This document shows, piece by piece, positions 1 through 8,630 of a DNA stretch of 64,000 bases (position 1 is the first letter of the stretch; each line of letters begins with the position of its first letter). A program made the position numbers and the translations under genes. Below the pieces are notes generated by a model. That model ran no database searches and was not told the DNA's origin. It was given only the letters and a program-made list of their open reading frames with translations. Source of the stretch: Mesorhizobium comanense (GTDB taxonomy: Bacteria > Pseudomonadota > Alphaproteobacteria > Rhizobiales > Rhizobiaceae); the NCBI RefSeq assembly GCF_005503535.1, contig NZ_SCNN01000001.1, positions 248,001 through 312,000 of the forward strand. Direction: 5' to 3'.

Positions 1-1
1 C

Positions 2-370
2 CGCTTCATGCTTTCGCGCGAGGCGCGGCTGCACGACGCCTACCGGCAACGCCTGCTTGGCGCCTCGATCGCCGACACGCTCGTCGTCGGCCGTGGCCTA
101 GGCATGATCCGTGTGTTGCGCAACCGCTTCGCCGAGACGATGAGCGAGGCCGAACAGGGCGGTGCGGCGGATGAAGCACGCCGCGCCATCTTCACCGCCG
201 CGACGCTCAAGGCGGCCGCCTTCGACGGCGATGTCGACCACGGCAAGCTGGAAGCGGGCCAGAGCGCCGGCCTCGTCGGCGACATCCTGCCTGCCGGCGA
301 CATCGTGATCTCCATCGCTCGCGACTACGCCGCCGCCATCGCCGCGATGCCGCGGCCAACCGAAAGCTAG
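2..370 (+). CDS. Nitronate monooxygenase / NAD(P)H-dependent flavin oxidoreductase, C-terminal part
   Basis: The reading frame is open from the window edge, so only the last ~122 residues are present. The end resembles the C-terminal part of the 2-nitropropane dioxygenase (NMO, FMN-dependent TIM-barrel) family: an ARLHDAYRQRLL segment, a GRGLGMIRVLRNRF stretch and the typical GKLEAGQSAGLV close to the end. Members oxidise alkyl nitronates or act as related flavin oxidoreductases; the FMN site lies outside the window, so the reaction cannot be specified. The stop is 13 bases before the following semialdehyde dehydrogenase start, so the two are probably co-transcribed. Confidence 0.75.
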   Translation, partial: RFMLSREARLHDAYRQRLLGASIADTLVVGRGLGMIRVLRNRFAETMSEAEQGGAADEARRAIFTAATLKAAAFDGDVDHGKLEAGQSAGLVGDILPAGDIVISIARDYAAAIAAMPRPTES

Positions 371-383
371 AAGGAAATACGCC

Positions 384-1823
384 ATGCTGGACACGCCGTT
401 GCTGATCGACGGACACTGGAGAGCGCCCTCGGGCGAGCGCTCGGGCGAAGTCAGGAACCCGGCCACCGGGCAGACAATCGCTCGCCTGCCCTTCGCGGAA
501 CAAGCGGATCTCGATGCCGCCCTTGCCGCCGCCGCCAAGGGCTTCGCGGCATGGCGCCGGACCACCGCGTTGGAGCGCGGCAAAATCATGCACCGCGCCG
601 CCGCGATCGTGCGTGAGCGCGCCGAGGTGATCGCGGCCCACATGGTGCGCGAGCAGGGCAAGCCTCTTGCCGAGGCAAGAGGCGAAGCCAATGCGGCGCC
701 CGAACATATAGAATGGCACGCCGAAGAGGGGCGCCGCGCCTATGGCCGCGTCATTCCCTCGCGCCATCCGGGCGCGCGGCAGATGGTGCTCAAGGAGCCG
801 GTCGGGCCGGTGGCGGCTTTCTCGCCATGGAATTTTCCGGTCAACCAGCTGGTGCGCAAGATTTCGGCGGCCCTTGCCGCCGGGTGTTCCGTCATCGCCA
901 AGCCGCCGGAGGAGACGCCCTCGGCCTGCATCGAACTGGTGCGCGCCTTCCAGGATGCAGGCGTGCCGGACGGCGTCATCAATGTGGTGTTCGGCGTGCC
1001 CGCCGAGATATCGCAATACCTGATCGCCTCGCCGGTCATCGGCAAGATCTCGTTCACCGGCTCGATTCCGGTTGGCAAGATGCTGGGTTCGATGGCCGCT
1101 GCCGGCGTAAAGCGCGCGACGATGGAGCTTGGCGGACATGCGCCCTTCATCGTCGCCGCCGACGCGGACCTCAACGCCGCCGTCAAGCTCGGCCTGATGC
1201 TGAAATATCGCAATGCCGGCCAGGTCTGCGCTGCGCCGACGCGTTTCTATGTCGAGGACGCGGTCTATGACCAGTTTCGCACTGCCTTCGTTCAGGGCTC
1301 GCGGCAGGTCAAGGTCGGAGACGGAATGGACGCGCACACACAGATGGGGCCGCTCGCCAATCAGCGCCGCCTCGATGCCATGGACGGTTTCGTCGAGGAT
1401 GCCGTTGCCAGAGGCGCGGTGCTGGAGTGCGGCGGGCGCCGCATCGGCAACACCGGCTTCTTCTTCGAGCCCACCGTTCTGTCCGATGTGCCCGAGGACG
1501 CGCGCCTGATGAATGACGAGCCGTTCGGGCCGGTGGCCGCATTGGTGCGTGTCGGCTCGGTCGACGAGGCGATCGCGCGCGGCAACCGGTTGCCCTTCGG
1601 CCTGGCGGCCTTCGCCTTCACCAATTCGCTGGCGACGGCGGACCGGCTGACCGACGGCCTGGAGGCCGGCATGGTGTCCATCAACCATTTCGGACTTGCG
1701 GCAGCGGAAACACCTTTCGGCGGCATCAAGGAAAGCGGCTACGGCAGCGAAGGCGGCGCGGAAACGCTGGATGCCTTCCTGACCACCAAATTCGTCAGCC
1801 ATCTCGGGCTCGGCGCGAACTAG
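384..1823 (+). CDS. NAD(P)-dependent semialdehyde dehydrogenase (GabD / KGSADH-I type)
   Basis: A 479-residue aldehyde dehydrogenase of normal length that would oxidise a semialdehyde to the acid in the cytoplasm. The cofactor-site motif FSPWNFP, the general-base motif MELGGHAPF and the nucleophile motif NAGQVCAAPTRF (Cys ~279) are all present. The sequence is close to succinate-semialdehyde and alpha-ketoglutarate-semialdehyde (Azospirillum AraE-like) dehydrogenases. An AAGGAAAT Shine-Dalgarno precedes the ATG. It is clearly paralogous to the dehydrogenase at 7203-8630; both keep EEGRRAYGRVIPSR and GGIK(E/D)SG. The true aldehyde substrate is not known. Confidence 0.9.
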   Translation: MLDTPLLIDGHWRAPSGERSGEVRNPATGQTIARLPFAEQADLDAALAAAAKGFAAWRRTTALERGKIMHRAAAIVRERAEVIAAHMVREQGKPLAEARGEANAAPEHIEWHAEEGRRAYGRVIPSRHPGARQMVLKEPVGPVAAFSPWNFPVNQLVRKISAALAAGCSVIAKPPEETPSACIELVRAFQDAGVPDGVINVVFGVPAEISQYLIASPVIGKISFTGSIPVGKMLGSMAAAGVKRATMELGGHAPFIVAADADLNAAVKLGLMLKYRNAGQVCAAPTRFYVEDAVYDQFRTAFVQGSRQVKVGDGMDAHTQMGPLANQRRLDAMDGFVEDAVARGAVLECGGRRIGNTGFFFEPTVLSDVPEDARLMNDEPFGPVAALVRVGSVDEAIARGNRLPFGLAAFAFTNSLATADRLTDGLEAGMVSINHFGLAAAETPFGGIKESGYGSEGGAETLDAFLTTKFVSHLGLGAN

Positions 1824-1863
1824 AGCGCGATCCCGAAACCCAGTTTCGGGAAATATCACGCTC
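1823..1863. repeat. Intergenic imperfect palindrome (hairpin)
   Basis: Outer arms gagcgcgat and atcacgctc (8 of 9 complementary) enclose a perfect 9-bp stem tcccgaaac / gtttcggga with a cca loop (1831-1851). It starts in the stop codon of the dehydrogenase and could terminate or stabilise that transcript. It resembles dispersed intergenic repeats of mesorhizobia (from memory, not checked) and has a similar tagagc boundary to the element near 63.5 kb. Confidence 0.6.
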
Positions 1864-1887
1864 AAGAAACAGGCTGGGAAGGTCGCT

Positions 1888-3474
1888 TTGGAGAGCTACG
1901 ACTACATCATCGTCGGCGGTGGATCCTCCGGCTGCGTGTTGGCCAACCGGCTGGTCGGCGCCGGCAAGAGCGTGCTCTTGCTGGAGGCCGGCCCGCGCGA
2001 CAACACGCCCTTCATCCACATCCCGGCGACCTTCGTGCGTGTGCTCGGCACAAAGCGGACCTGGATGTACCGGACGGAGCCGGAGCCGGGGGCGAACGGC
2101 CGCGTTCTGACCGTCCCGCAGGGACGCACGCTTGGCGGTGGTTCGTCGGTCAACGCCATGATCTACATCAGGGGCCAGGCGCAGGATTACGACACCTGGC
2201 GCGATCTCGGCTGCGCCGGCTGGGGCTATGACGACGTGCTGCCGGTCTTCCGCCGCAGCGAGGACAACGAGACCTTTTCCGACGCATTCCATGGCACGGG
2301 CGGGCCGCTCAAAGTGTCTGAGCCGCGATACCGCCATCCGATAAGTTCGGCCTTCGTGCGGGCCGCGCAGGAGGTCGGTCTGGCGCACAATGCCGACTTC
2401 AACGGCGCCGTGCAGGCTGGCGTCGGCTTCTACCAGACGACCACTTTCGGCGCCCGCCGCGGATCGACAGCCGCCACCTACCTCAAGCCGGTACGCCAGT
2501 CGAAATTGCTGACGGTGCATGTCGAAGCCGCCGCGCAAGGGGTCGTGCTCGAAAATGGCGCCGCCATCGGCATACGCTATCGCCGCGCCGGCCGGATCGT
2601 CGAGGCGCGCGCCAGGGAAGAAGTCGTGCTCTGCGCCGGCGCGCTGGCGACGCCGAAGCTTCTCATGCTCTCCGGCATTGGCCCTGGCGAGGAATTGGCC
2701 AGGCTCGGAATCCCGGTGATCCGGCACCTGCCCGGCGTCGGCGAAAACTTTCAGGATCACATCACCGCTTCGGTCTACGGCATCACTGATCGGCCGATCT
2801 CGCTCAAGGGCCAGGACAAGGGGCTGCGCGCGGTTGCGAACGGCCTGCAATATCTCTTCACGCGCTCCGGGTTGTTGACGTCCAACGTGGTCGAGACCGG
2901 TGGCTTCGTCGACACCAGCGGGCAGGGCCGGCCTGACATCCAATTCCATGTAACGCCGGCGCTGGTTGGAGACGCCACTCGCGAAGCGATGGGCGGGCAC
3001 GGCGTCTCGATCAATCCATGCATCCTGCGGCCCGCATCGCGCGGCAAGGTCTCGTTGCGCAGCCGCGCGGCGGACGATCCGATCGTCTTTGTCGGCAACA
3101 ATCTGACCGAGCGCGAGGACGTGGATACGCTTCTGCGCGGTCTCAAGCTCGCGCGAAAAATCCTCGCGGCCCCCTCGATGCGGGCGCTGGGATTTCGCGG
3201 TTTGACGCCGGGCGATGGCGACAGGAGCGACGCCGAACTGGAACAGCATGCCCGCTCTTTCGCCAAGACGGTCTACCATCCGGCCGGCACCTGCAAGATG
3301 GGCACCGACGACATGGCCGTCGTCGACAACAGGCTGCGGGTTATCGGCGTGCCGCGCCTTCGCATTGCCGACGCCTCGATCATGCCGACCCTGGTCAGCG
3401 GAAACACCAACGCGCCCTGCATCATGATCGCCGAGCGCTGCGCCGATTTCCTGCTGGCGCGCAATTCCGCCTGA
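1888..3474 (+). CDS. GMC family FAD oxidoreductase (choline dehydrogenase-like)
   Basis: A 528-residue glucose-methanol-choline oxidoreductase that would oxidise an alcohol to an aldehyde using FAD. The N-terminal dinucleotide fold is YIIVGGGSSGCVLANRL with LLLEAG; GMC signature 1 (QGRTLGGGSSVNAMIYIRG, ~residues 79-97) and signature 2 (GALATPKLLMLSGIGP, ~residues 251-266) are present, and the C-terminal catalytic region YHPAGTCKMG and SGNTNAPCIMIAER is intact. The start is TTG, supported by the upstream GGGAAGG and because an alternative ATG would remove the FAD fold. It follows the semialdehyde dehydrogenase, which could take its aldehyde product. It converges with the ATP-grasp gene, with 2 bases between stops. 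Confidence 0.9.
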   Translation: MESYDYIIVGGGSSGCVLANRLVGAGKSVLLLEAGPRDNTPFIHIPATFVRVLGTKRTWMYRTEPEPGANGRVLTVPQGRTLGGGSSVNAMIYIRGQAQDYDTWRDLGCAGWGYDDVLPVFRRSEDNETFSDAFHGTGGPLKVSEPRYRHPISSAFVRAAQEVGLAHNADFNGAVQAGVGFYQTTTFGARRGSTAATYLKPVRQSKLLTVHVEAAAQGVVLENGAAIGIRYRRAGRIVEARAREEVVLCAGALATPKLLMLSGIGPGEELARLGIPVIRHLPGVGENFQDHITASVYGITDRPISLKGQDKGLRAVANGLQYLFTRSGLLTSNVVETGGFVDTSGQGRPDIQFHVTPALVGDATREAMGGHGVSINPCILRPASRGKVSLRSRAADDPIVFVGNNLTEREDVDTLLRGLKLARKILAAPSMRALGFRGLTPGDGDRSDAELEQHARSFAKTVYHPAGTCKMGTDDMAVVDNRLRVIGVPRLRIADASIMPTLVSGNTNAPCIMIAERCADFLLARNSA

Positions 3475-3476
3475 CC

Positions 3477-4547
3477 TCAGCCTGGCAGGGTGGCCTGCGG
3501 CACCACGTCCGGCACCGTTGGGTCCATGGCATCTGAAATACCGGACTGCCGCCCTTCGATGGGCGTAGGCGCACGTTGCCCCGCCTCGACGAGGCATTTG
3601 GCGCGCAACGCGTCGGCATAGAGGCGGGCAATCCCCCGATGCTTTCGCTGCAGAAACTTCGCCTGGTCGAGCCGCCAGTTTCGTTCGATGTCGGCCATGA
3701 TGGCCGGATTGCTCCACACGGAATAGCCGCCACCCGTGTAGAGCGTGATCTCGCCGGCGTAGAGCTCCTTGTCGGTGACCAGGAAGTCTATGCGGGCATA
3801 GTCGAGATCGCCGGCGATGCGAGGCGCAAGGGCTGCGGCCTGGCGAATGTAATCCAGCAGGCGCGGCGTGATCTCGAGAGCCTGGTCCTCGCGCGGGTAG
3901 TCGACATCGCGCCCGGGCAACGGATTGCCCTCCGGGTCGAACAGGCGCGACCGCAACGCCTTCTTGTCTTCGGCCCGGACATGGCAGACGACGCCGCTGC
4001 AGACCTGGACCTTGATTTCGGTCGCGATCTCGCCGCCGGCGAGCGGCAGCAATTCTTCCACAAAGACTTTTGGCACGATCGACCAGTAGGCCCATTCATG
4101 CTGGCTGATCCCGTAGCGGCTCTTCAGCCAGCCCTTTGTCGCGCGCACGATCGTTGCGCGGTCCGGCTTCCCGCCGGAGACGAAGATGTTCATCTCGCAG
4201 CCATGGTTGGTCTTGACGACCACGTCCCCGGCCAGGAGTTCGGGTGGGATGTCTTCGGGGTCGGTGCCGGCCCACAGCGTTCTCGGCGACTTCACTTCGG
4301 GGCAGACCGCGCTGATGTAGTCCTTTGCCGCGAGCTTGTCGGACAGCGTCACGAACAGTGGATCGTGGTCGACGATTTTCCGCCACAGCATGCGCTCGTG
4401 ATAGCGCACCGGAGCGGCCGGGTTGGGCAGATAGCCCGTCTTGCGCATGAAACGTCGGATGAGCAGTGGGTGGCGAAGCGTAAGCACGAGACGCGCTGCG
4501 GCCAGAATGGCGCGCTGCCCTGGCGAGACGCGGATGCCTGTCTTCAT
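3477..4547 (-). CDS. TupA-like ATP-grasp family protein
   Basis: A 356-residue protein resembling the ATPgrasp_TupA family, which is linked to amide- or peptide-type modification of cell-surface polysaccharides. Recognisable elements are the DKLAAKDYISAVCPEV segment, DVVVKTNHGCEMNIFV (nucleotide-binding region), a VFVEELL motif and the metal-binding YARIDFLV with GEITLYTGGGYSVW near the C-terminus. The ATG at 4547 is preferred over an upstream in-frame ATG because GGGGGTA lies just before it and the homologous part starts there. It is on the strand opposite to its neighbours and looks unrelated to the surrounding catabolic genes. The substrate is unknown. Confidence 0.75.
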   Translation of the reverse strand: MKTGIRVSPGQRAILAAARLVLTLRHPLLIRRFMRKTGYLPNPAAPVRYHERMLWRKIVDHDPLFVTLSDKLAAKDYISAVCPEVKSPRTLWAGTDPEDIPPELLAGDVVVKTNHGCEMNIFVSGGKPDRATIVRATKGWLKSRYGISQHEWAYWSIVPKVFVEELLPLAGGEIATEIKVQVCSGVVCHVRAEDKKALRSRLFDPEGNPLPGRDVDYPREDQALEITPRLLDYIRQAAALAPRIAGDLDYARIDFLVTDKELYAGEITLYTGGGYSVWSNPAIMADIERNWRLDQAKFLQRKHRGIARLYADALRAKCLVEAGQRAPTPIEGRQSGISDAMDPTVPDVVPQATLPG

Positions 4548-4728
4548 GCGATACCCCCGGCAGATCAACCTCTCCGGCGAGCGGATCGGATACCACCTTA
4601 TTGCATCGCATGTGTTGGCGTCATCGGCCTTTCTCGGGGGCATTCCGGTGCCATCGCGCGGCCGGCGCCACGACGCGGTCCGCGTGAACGCATGGTCCAA
4701 CCCCGATGTTGACGCCGCAGTCGGTGCG

Positions 4729-4765
4729 TTGTATCAAGAGAAACATCGTTTTGTATTATGAAACG
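4729..4765. promoter_or_regulatory. Putative paired IclR-type operator upstream of the DHOD-like operon
   Basis: Two adjacent imperfect palindromes: ttgtatcaagagaaac (4729-4744), spacer atc, then gttttgtattatgaaacg (4748-4765). The second reads as an inverted repeat about its centre. The core AAACATCGTTTTGTAT recurs with one change at 11301-11316, in front of the aminotransferase gene next to the IclR gene, so one regulator probably controls both. The site is 61 bases before the ATG at 4826. Confidence 0.65.
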
Positions 4766-4825
4766 CAACGAGAGCCGTTCCAGCCCTTGCCACAAGGATT
4801 GGGAACGCAAGGCCCAGAGGAACTG

Positions 4826-5902
4826 ATGAGCAGGCTGCGGTGCAGTGTCGGTCGCGTCGAGTTGAAGAACCCGCTGATTGCGGCGGCGGCCGAACACATG
4901 ATCGACGCATCGGGTGTCGACGCCGCGATCCGTGCGGGCGCCGGTGCGGTCGTCGTCAAGTCGACCAATGAATCGGAGGCCGCCAGGGATCAGCTTCAGC
5001 GGGCCGAATATGTCGCCCTCGGCTCGGACTGGCGACCCGTCTCCTGGGGCGCTGCCGCGCCCGATGATGTCACCATCGCCAGCCGGTCCGGCCTGACCCC
5101 GCAATCGTTCCCGCAATGGCTCGACCAGACCTCGGCGGCGGACCGCAAGGCGCGCGCGCATGACTGCGTCCTGGTAGCCAGCCTCATCCTGGCCGATCTC
5201 GACCATGCGGTGACCATGGCCCGGCAGGTCGAGCAGGCCGGCCTGCGCGTCCTCGAATTCAACATCGGCACGCCCTATGCCAGCCAGGCCGCGAAAGGCG
5301 CCGTCACCACCGAATTGTCGCCGGAGCGCGTCGGCGCGATCGTCGCGCGCATGCGCCAGGCTGTTTCGATCCCGCTCTGGATCAAGCTCACCGGTCAGAG
5401 CGAACGCGTGCCAGATCTCGCGGAAGCGGCCTTTGCCGGTGGCGCGGATTCGGTCGTCATGGCCGGACGCCTGCTGGGCTTTGTTCCCGATATAGAAACG
5501 CTGGAGCCGATGCTCGGCACCAGCCTCGCCGTCGGCGGTTTCTGGAACCTGCCCCTGACCTGCCAGTGGCTGGCCTTGAGCCGCGCCCGGCTTGGTCCGC
5601 GATGCCCGTTGATCGGCATTAATGGCGCACGCAACGGCCACGACATCGCCCGCATGCTGCTCTCCGGCGCCTCGGCCGCGGGTCTTGCCTCCGCGATCAT
5701 GCTGCGCGGCTTCGGCGTCATCGGCGACAGCCTCGCCGAGCTGGACCGCTGGCTCGGAGACAAGGGCCTGACGGTGCCGGAAGCGGTCGGCATCGCCGCC
5801 GACCGGCGCAAGAGCTTTTCGCAGATGCCGCTGCGCACCGACCATTGGCGGCGGTTCATACCGGCCGCGAGCATGCTGGAAACTGGGAGTGAGACACGAT
5901 GA
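4826..5902 (+). CDS. Dihydroorotate dehydrogenase-like FMN oxidoreductase
   Basis: A 358-residue protein with the layout of DHOD / dihydropyrimidine dehydrogenase catalytic (PreA-like) TIM barrels: KNPLIAAAAEHM at the N-terminus, a VVVKSTNESEA strand where these enzymes bind FMN, EFNIGTPYA (usually N-x-S-CP in the family), IPLWIKLTG, and a GINGARNGHDIARMLLSGAS phosphate-binding end. No Fe-S cysteine cluster is seen. The ATG at 4826 follows AGAGGAACTG and matches the start of homology; an earlier in-frame ATG overlaps the operator. It overlaps the next gene by ATGA. Role in this pathway is unknown; reduction or oxidation of a cyclic amide-like compound is an inference. Confidence 0.7.
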   Translation: MSRLRCSVGRVELKNPLIAAAAEHMIDASGVDAAIRAGAGAVVVKSTNESEAARDQLQRAEYVALGSDWRPVSWGAAAPDDVTIASRSGLTPQSFPQWLDQTSAADRKARAHDCVLVASLILADLDHAVTMARQVEQAGLRVLEFNIGTPYASQAAKGAVTTELSPERVGAIVARMRQAVSIPLWIKLTGQSERVPDLAEAAFAGGADSVVMAGRLLGFVPDIETLEPMLGTSLAVGGFWNLPLTCQWLALSRARLGPRCPLIGINGARNGHDIARMLLSGASAAGLASAIMLRGFGVIGDSLAELDRWLGDKGLTVPEAVGIAADRRKSFSQMPLRTDHWRRFIPAASMLETGSETR

Positions 5903-6816
5903 GCGACACGATCGATCCGCAAAGGGAAGCCACCATCACGCGCCTGATGCAGGGCGCCGTCGACCTCCACGTCCACAGTGGCCCATCGCTGATGCCAAGG
6001 GCGGTCGATCATATCGAGGTCGTCCGCCAGGCGGTCGAGGCCGGCATGGCCGCGGTCCTGCTCAAGGACCACTACTACCCGACCATGCCGATCGCCCATC
6101 TCATCAACAAGCACTATCCGAGCGATGTCACCACGCTTGGCGCGGTGGTGCTCAACAACCCGCTCGGCGGCATCAATCCAAGCGCGGTCGACTATGCGCT
6201 GAAGCAGGGCGCGCGCATCGTCTGGATGGCGACCGCGCATGCGCAGAACCACCTCGACCACGAGAAGAAGGACGCCGATTTCAAGAACAAGTTTCCGGTA
6301 AACAGCAAGAAGACCGTCGCTCCGGTCGGCTCCAGGCTGATCGATGGGTCCGGCGAGGTCACCGACGAGGTCAAGCTCATCCTCGATCTCGTCGCCCAGT
6401 CCGATGCGGCGGTGTCGGGCGGCCATCACCACATCAGCGAGTTGTGGCCGTTCTACGAGGAGGCGAAGGCGCGCGGCGTCAAGCGCCTGTTCCTCAATCA
6501 TCCGACCTATGTCAACGAAGGCTCCTTCCAGGATGTCGCGCAACTGGCGCGTATGGGCGTCATGATCGAGCACTCGATCTGCATGTTCGTGCCGTCGACC
6601 TTCTACCTCTTCGATCGCGACCATCTGCGCCAGGTCATCGACGCCGCCGGCGTGGAGAACACCTTCTTTGGTTCCGACCTTGGCCAGAAGAACAATCCGA
6701 CGCCCGTCGAAGGTTTCCGCCTGATCATCGGCCTGCTGCTCGATCTCGGTTACGCCGAGGCCGACGTCAGGCGCATGGTCGCCACCAATGCTTCCCGATT
6801 CATCGGCCTTTCCTGA
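5899..6816 (+). CDS. DUF6282 family metal-dependent hydrolase
   Basis: A 305-residue amidohydrolase-like protein. Candidate metal ligands are visible in order: VDLHVHSGPS (HxH, ~residue 22), LLKDHYYPT, SGGHHHISEL, FLNHPTYVNEG and the late aspartate in FFGSDLGQ. This matches the TIM-barrel hydrolases annotated as DUF6282, whose reaction is not generally known to me. It is translationally coupled to the upstream flavoprotein (ATGA overlap) and is followed by a cupin with a strong ribosome binding site, so the three probably act on the same compound. Confidence 0.7.
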   Translation: MSDTIDPQREATITRLMQGAVDLHVHSGPSLMPRAVDHIEVVRQAVEAGMAAVLLKDHYYPTMPIAHLINKHYPSDVTTLGAVVLNNPLGGINPSAVDYALKQGARIVWMATAHAQNHLDHEKKDADFKNKFPVNSKKTVAPVGSRLIDGSGEVTDEVKLILDLVAQSDAAVSGGHHHISELWPFYEEAKARGVKRLFLNHPTYVNEGSFQDVAQLARMGVMIEHSICMFVPSTFYLFDRDHLRQVIDAAGVENTFFGSDLGQKNNPTPVEGFRLIIGLLLDLGYAEADVRRMVATNASRFIGLS

Positions 6817-6845
6817 GCGCCGCCTGTTTCCCCAAGGAGGACTTC

Positions 6846-7178
6846 ATGAGCATTCATTCCATCGACTGGGAAGCGATCGACTGGACGCCTGTCAGGCACG
6901 GCATCGAGCGCAAGGCATTCTCCGGCGACGGCGCCACGCTTGCCTTGCATCGGCTTCATCCCGGTCACGAACTGAAGCCGCATTCGCACCCGCACGAGCA
7001 GATCGTCTACATCCTCGAAGGTCTGGTCGACTTCCACATCGGTGACGAGGTGGTGCGCCTCGGAGCCGGCGGGCTGGCGCATATACCGGGCAATGTCGTG
7101 CACTATGTCGAGGTCGTCGGCGATAGCCCGGCGCTCAACCTCGACGTCTTCACGCCCGCCCGCCCCGAATACGGCTGA
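6846..7178 (+). CDS. Small cupin-domain protein
   Basis: A single-domain cupin of 110 residues. The metal-binding motif 1 is HSHPHEQIVYILEG (about residues 46-60) and motif 2 is the usual G-x-x-HIPGNVVHYVE (about residues 73-85), so the two-histidine-plus-glutamate metal site looks complete. AAGGAGG lies 6 bases upstream of the ATG. Cupins of this size act as isomerases, dioxygenases or sugar/acid-binding proteins; position between a hydrolase and a semialdehyde dehydrogenase suggests a step in the same pathway. Confidence 0.8.
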   Translation: MSIHSIDWEAIDWTPVRHGIERKAFSGDGATLALHRLHPGHELKPHSHPHEQIVYILEGLVDFHIGDEVVRLGAGGLAHIPGNVVHYVEVVGDSPALNLDVFTPARPEYG

Positions 7179-7202
7179 TCTTTCTCGAGGAACGCAATTC
7201 CC

Positions 7203-8630
7203 ATGACCAAATCCCTCTTCATCGGCGGCGCATGGACCGACGGTTCGGGTTCACGGCGCGGCAAGGTCGTCAATCCGGCGACCGGCCAGGAAATCGGCAC
7301 CGTCGCATTTGCCGAGACCGCCGATCTCGACGCGGCGCTGGCTGCGGCCGAGACCGGCTTTCGCATCTGGCGCAAGGCGACCGCCTACGAGCGGTACCGC
7401 ATCCTCTCGAAGGCCGCCGATCTGGCGCGCGAGCGCGCTGAAACGATCGCCCGGGCCATCACGCGCGAGCAGGGCAAGCCGCTTGCCGAGGCCCGCATGG
7501 AGGCGGGCGCCGTGGCCGATATCATCGACTGGTTCGCGGAGGAGGGCAGGCGAGCCTATGGCCGCGTCATCCCATCGCGCCTGCCGGGCGCGAGGCAGAC
7601 CGTGCTTGCCGAGCCGGTAGGGCCGGTCGCGGCCTTCAGTCCCTGGAATTTCCCCTGCGCGCAACTCGTGCGCAAGATTGCGGCCGCGCTCGCCGCAGGT
7701 TGCTCAATCATCGCCAAGGCGCCGGAGGAGACGCCGAGTTCGGCCATCGAACTGGTCCGCTGCTTCGAGGAGGCCGGGGTGCCCGCAGGCGCGGTCAACC
7801 TCGTCTTCGGCGTGCCCTCCGAAATATCGTCGCATCTCATTGCGTCGCCTGTGATCCGCAAGATCTCCTTCACCGGCTCGGTCGCAGTCGGGCGCTCGCT
7901 GTCGGCGCTGGCCGGCCAGCACCTGAAGCGCACCACGATGGAGTTGGGCGGCCATGCCCCCTTCATCGTCTGCGACGATGTGGACGCCGATGCCGTCGCC
8001 CGCCTCGGCGCCGGCATCAAGTTCCGCAATGCCGGACAGATCTGCACCTCGCCCACCCGTTTCCTTGTCGATGAGACGCTGAAAACCCGGTTCACCGAGA
8101 CATTCGCGGCCCAGGCCGAAAAGATCGTCGTCGGCGACGGCGCGGCCGAAGGCACGCAGATGGGACCGCTTGCGCATGCGCGTCGGATCGATGCGCTCGA
8201 CGGCCTGATCCGCGACGCCGCCGAACAGGGCGCGCGCATCGTCACCGGCGGCCGGCGCATCGGCAATGAGGGCTATTTCTACGCACCGACGGTGCTGGCC
8301 GACGTTCCGCGCACGGCTCGTATCATGAACGAGGAACCTTTCGGCCCGGTTGCCATCATCAATGGTTTCGACACGCTGGACGAGGCCGTGACGGAAGCGA
8401 ACCGGCTGCCTTACGGGCTCGGCGCCTATGCCTTCGCCGCGTCCACGGCCAAGGTCGCCCGCCTCGGCGACGAGGTCGAATCCGGCATGATCTCGATCAA
8501 CCATTTCGGCTTTGCCGCGCCCGAAACGCCGTTCGGCGGCATCAAGGACAGCGGCCACGGCGCCGAAGGCGGCAGCGAGGGGCTTCAGGCCTATCTCGCG
8601 ATGAAATTCGTCAGCCAGGTCGGGGCATGA
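7203..8630 (+). CDS. NAD(P)-dependent semialdehyde dehydrogenase (second paralogue)
   Basis: A 475-residue aldehyde dehydrogenase closely similar along its whole length to the product of 384-1823. FSPWNFP, MELGGHAPF and the nucleophile motif NAGQICTSPTRF are intact, as is the C-terminal GGIKDSGHGAEGG. It belongs to the GabD / alpha-ketoglutarate-semialdehyde dehydrogenase group. The two copies differ at CTSPT versus CAAPT after the catalytic cysteine and in several residues near the substrate pocket, so they may serve different aldehydes. It overlaps the next small gene by ATGA, which argues for translational coupling. Confidence 0.9.
   Translation: MTKSLFIGGAWTDGSGSRRGKVVNPATGQEIGTVAFAETADLDAALAAAETGFRIWRKATAYERYRILSKAADLARERAETIARAITREQGKPLAEARMEAGAVADIIDWFAEEGRRAYGRVIPSRLPGARQTVLAEPVGPVAAFSPWNFPCAQLVRKIAAALAAGCSIIAKAPEETPSSAIELVRCFEEAGVPAGAVNLVFGVPSEISSHLIASPVIRKISFTGSVAVGRSLSALAGQHLKRTTMELGGHAPFIVCDDVDADAVARLGAGIKFRNAGQICTSPTRFLVDETLKTRFTETFAAQAEKIVVGDGAAEGTQMGPLAHARRIDALDGLIRDAAEQGARIVTGGRRIGNEGYFYAPTVLADVPRTARIMNEEPFGPVAIINGFDTLDEAVTEANRLPYGLGAYAFAASTAKVARLGDEVESGMISINHFGFAAPETPFGGIKDSGHGAEGGSEGLQAYLAMKFVSQVGA

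Noticed and set aside
1795..4095. Open frame of about 766 codons on the minus strand over the GMC oxidoreductase
   Set aside because: It is antisense to a complete GMC enzyme and out of frame with the ATP-grasp gene; no domain or ribosome site was seen.
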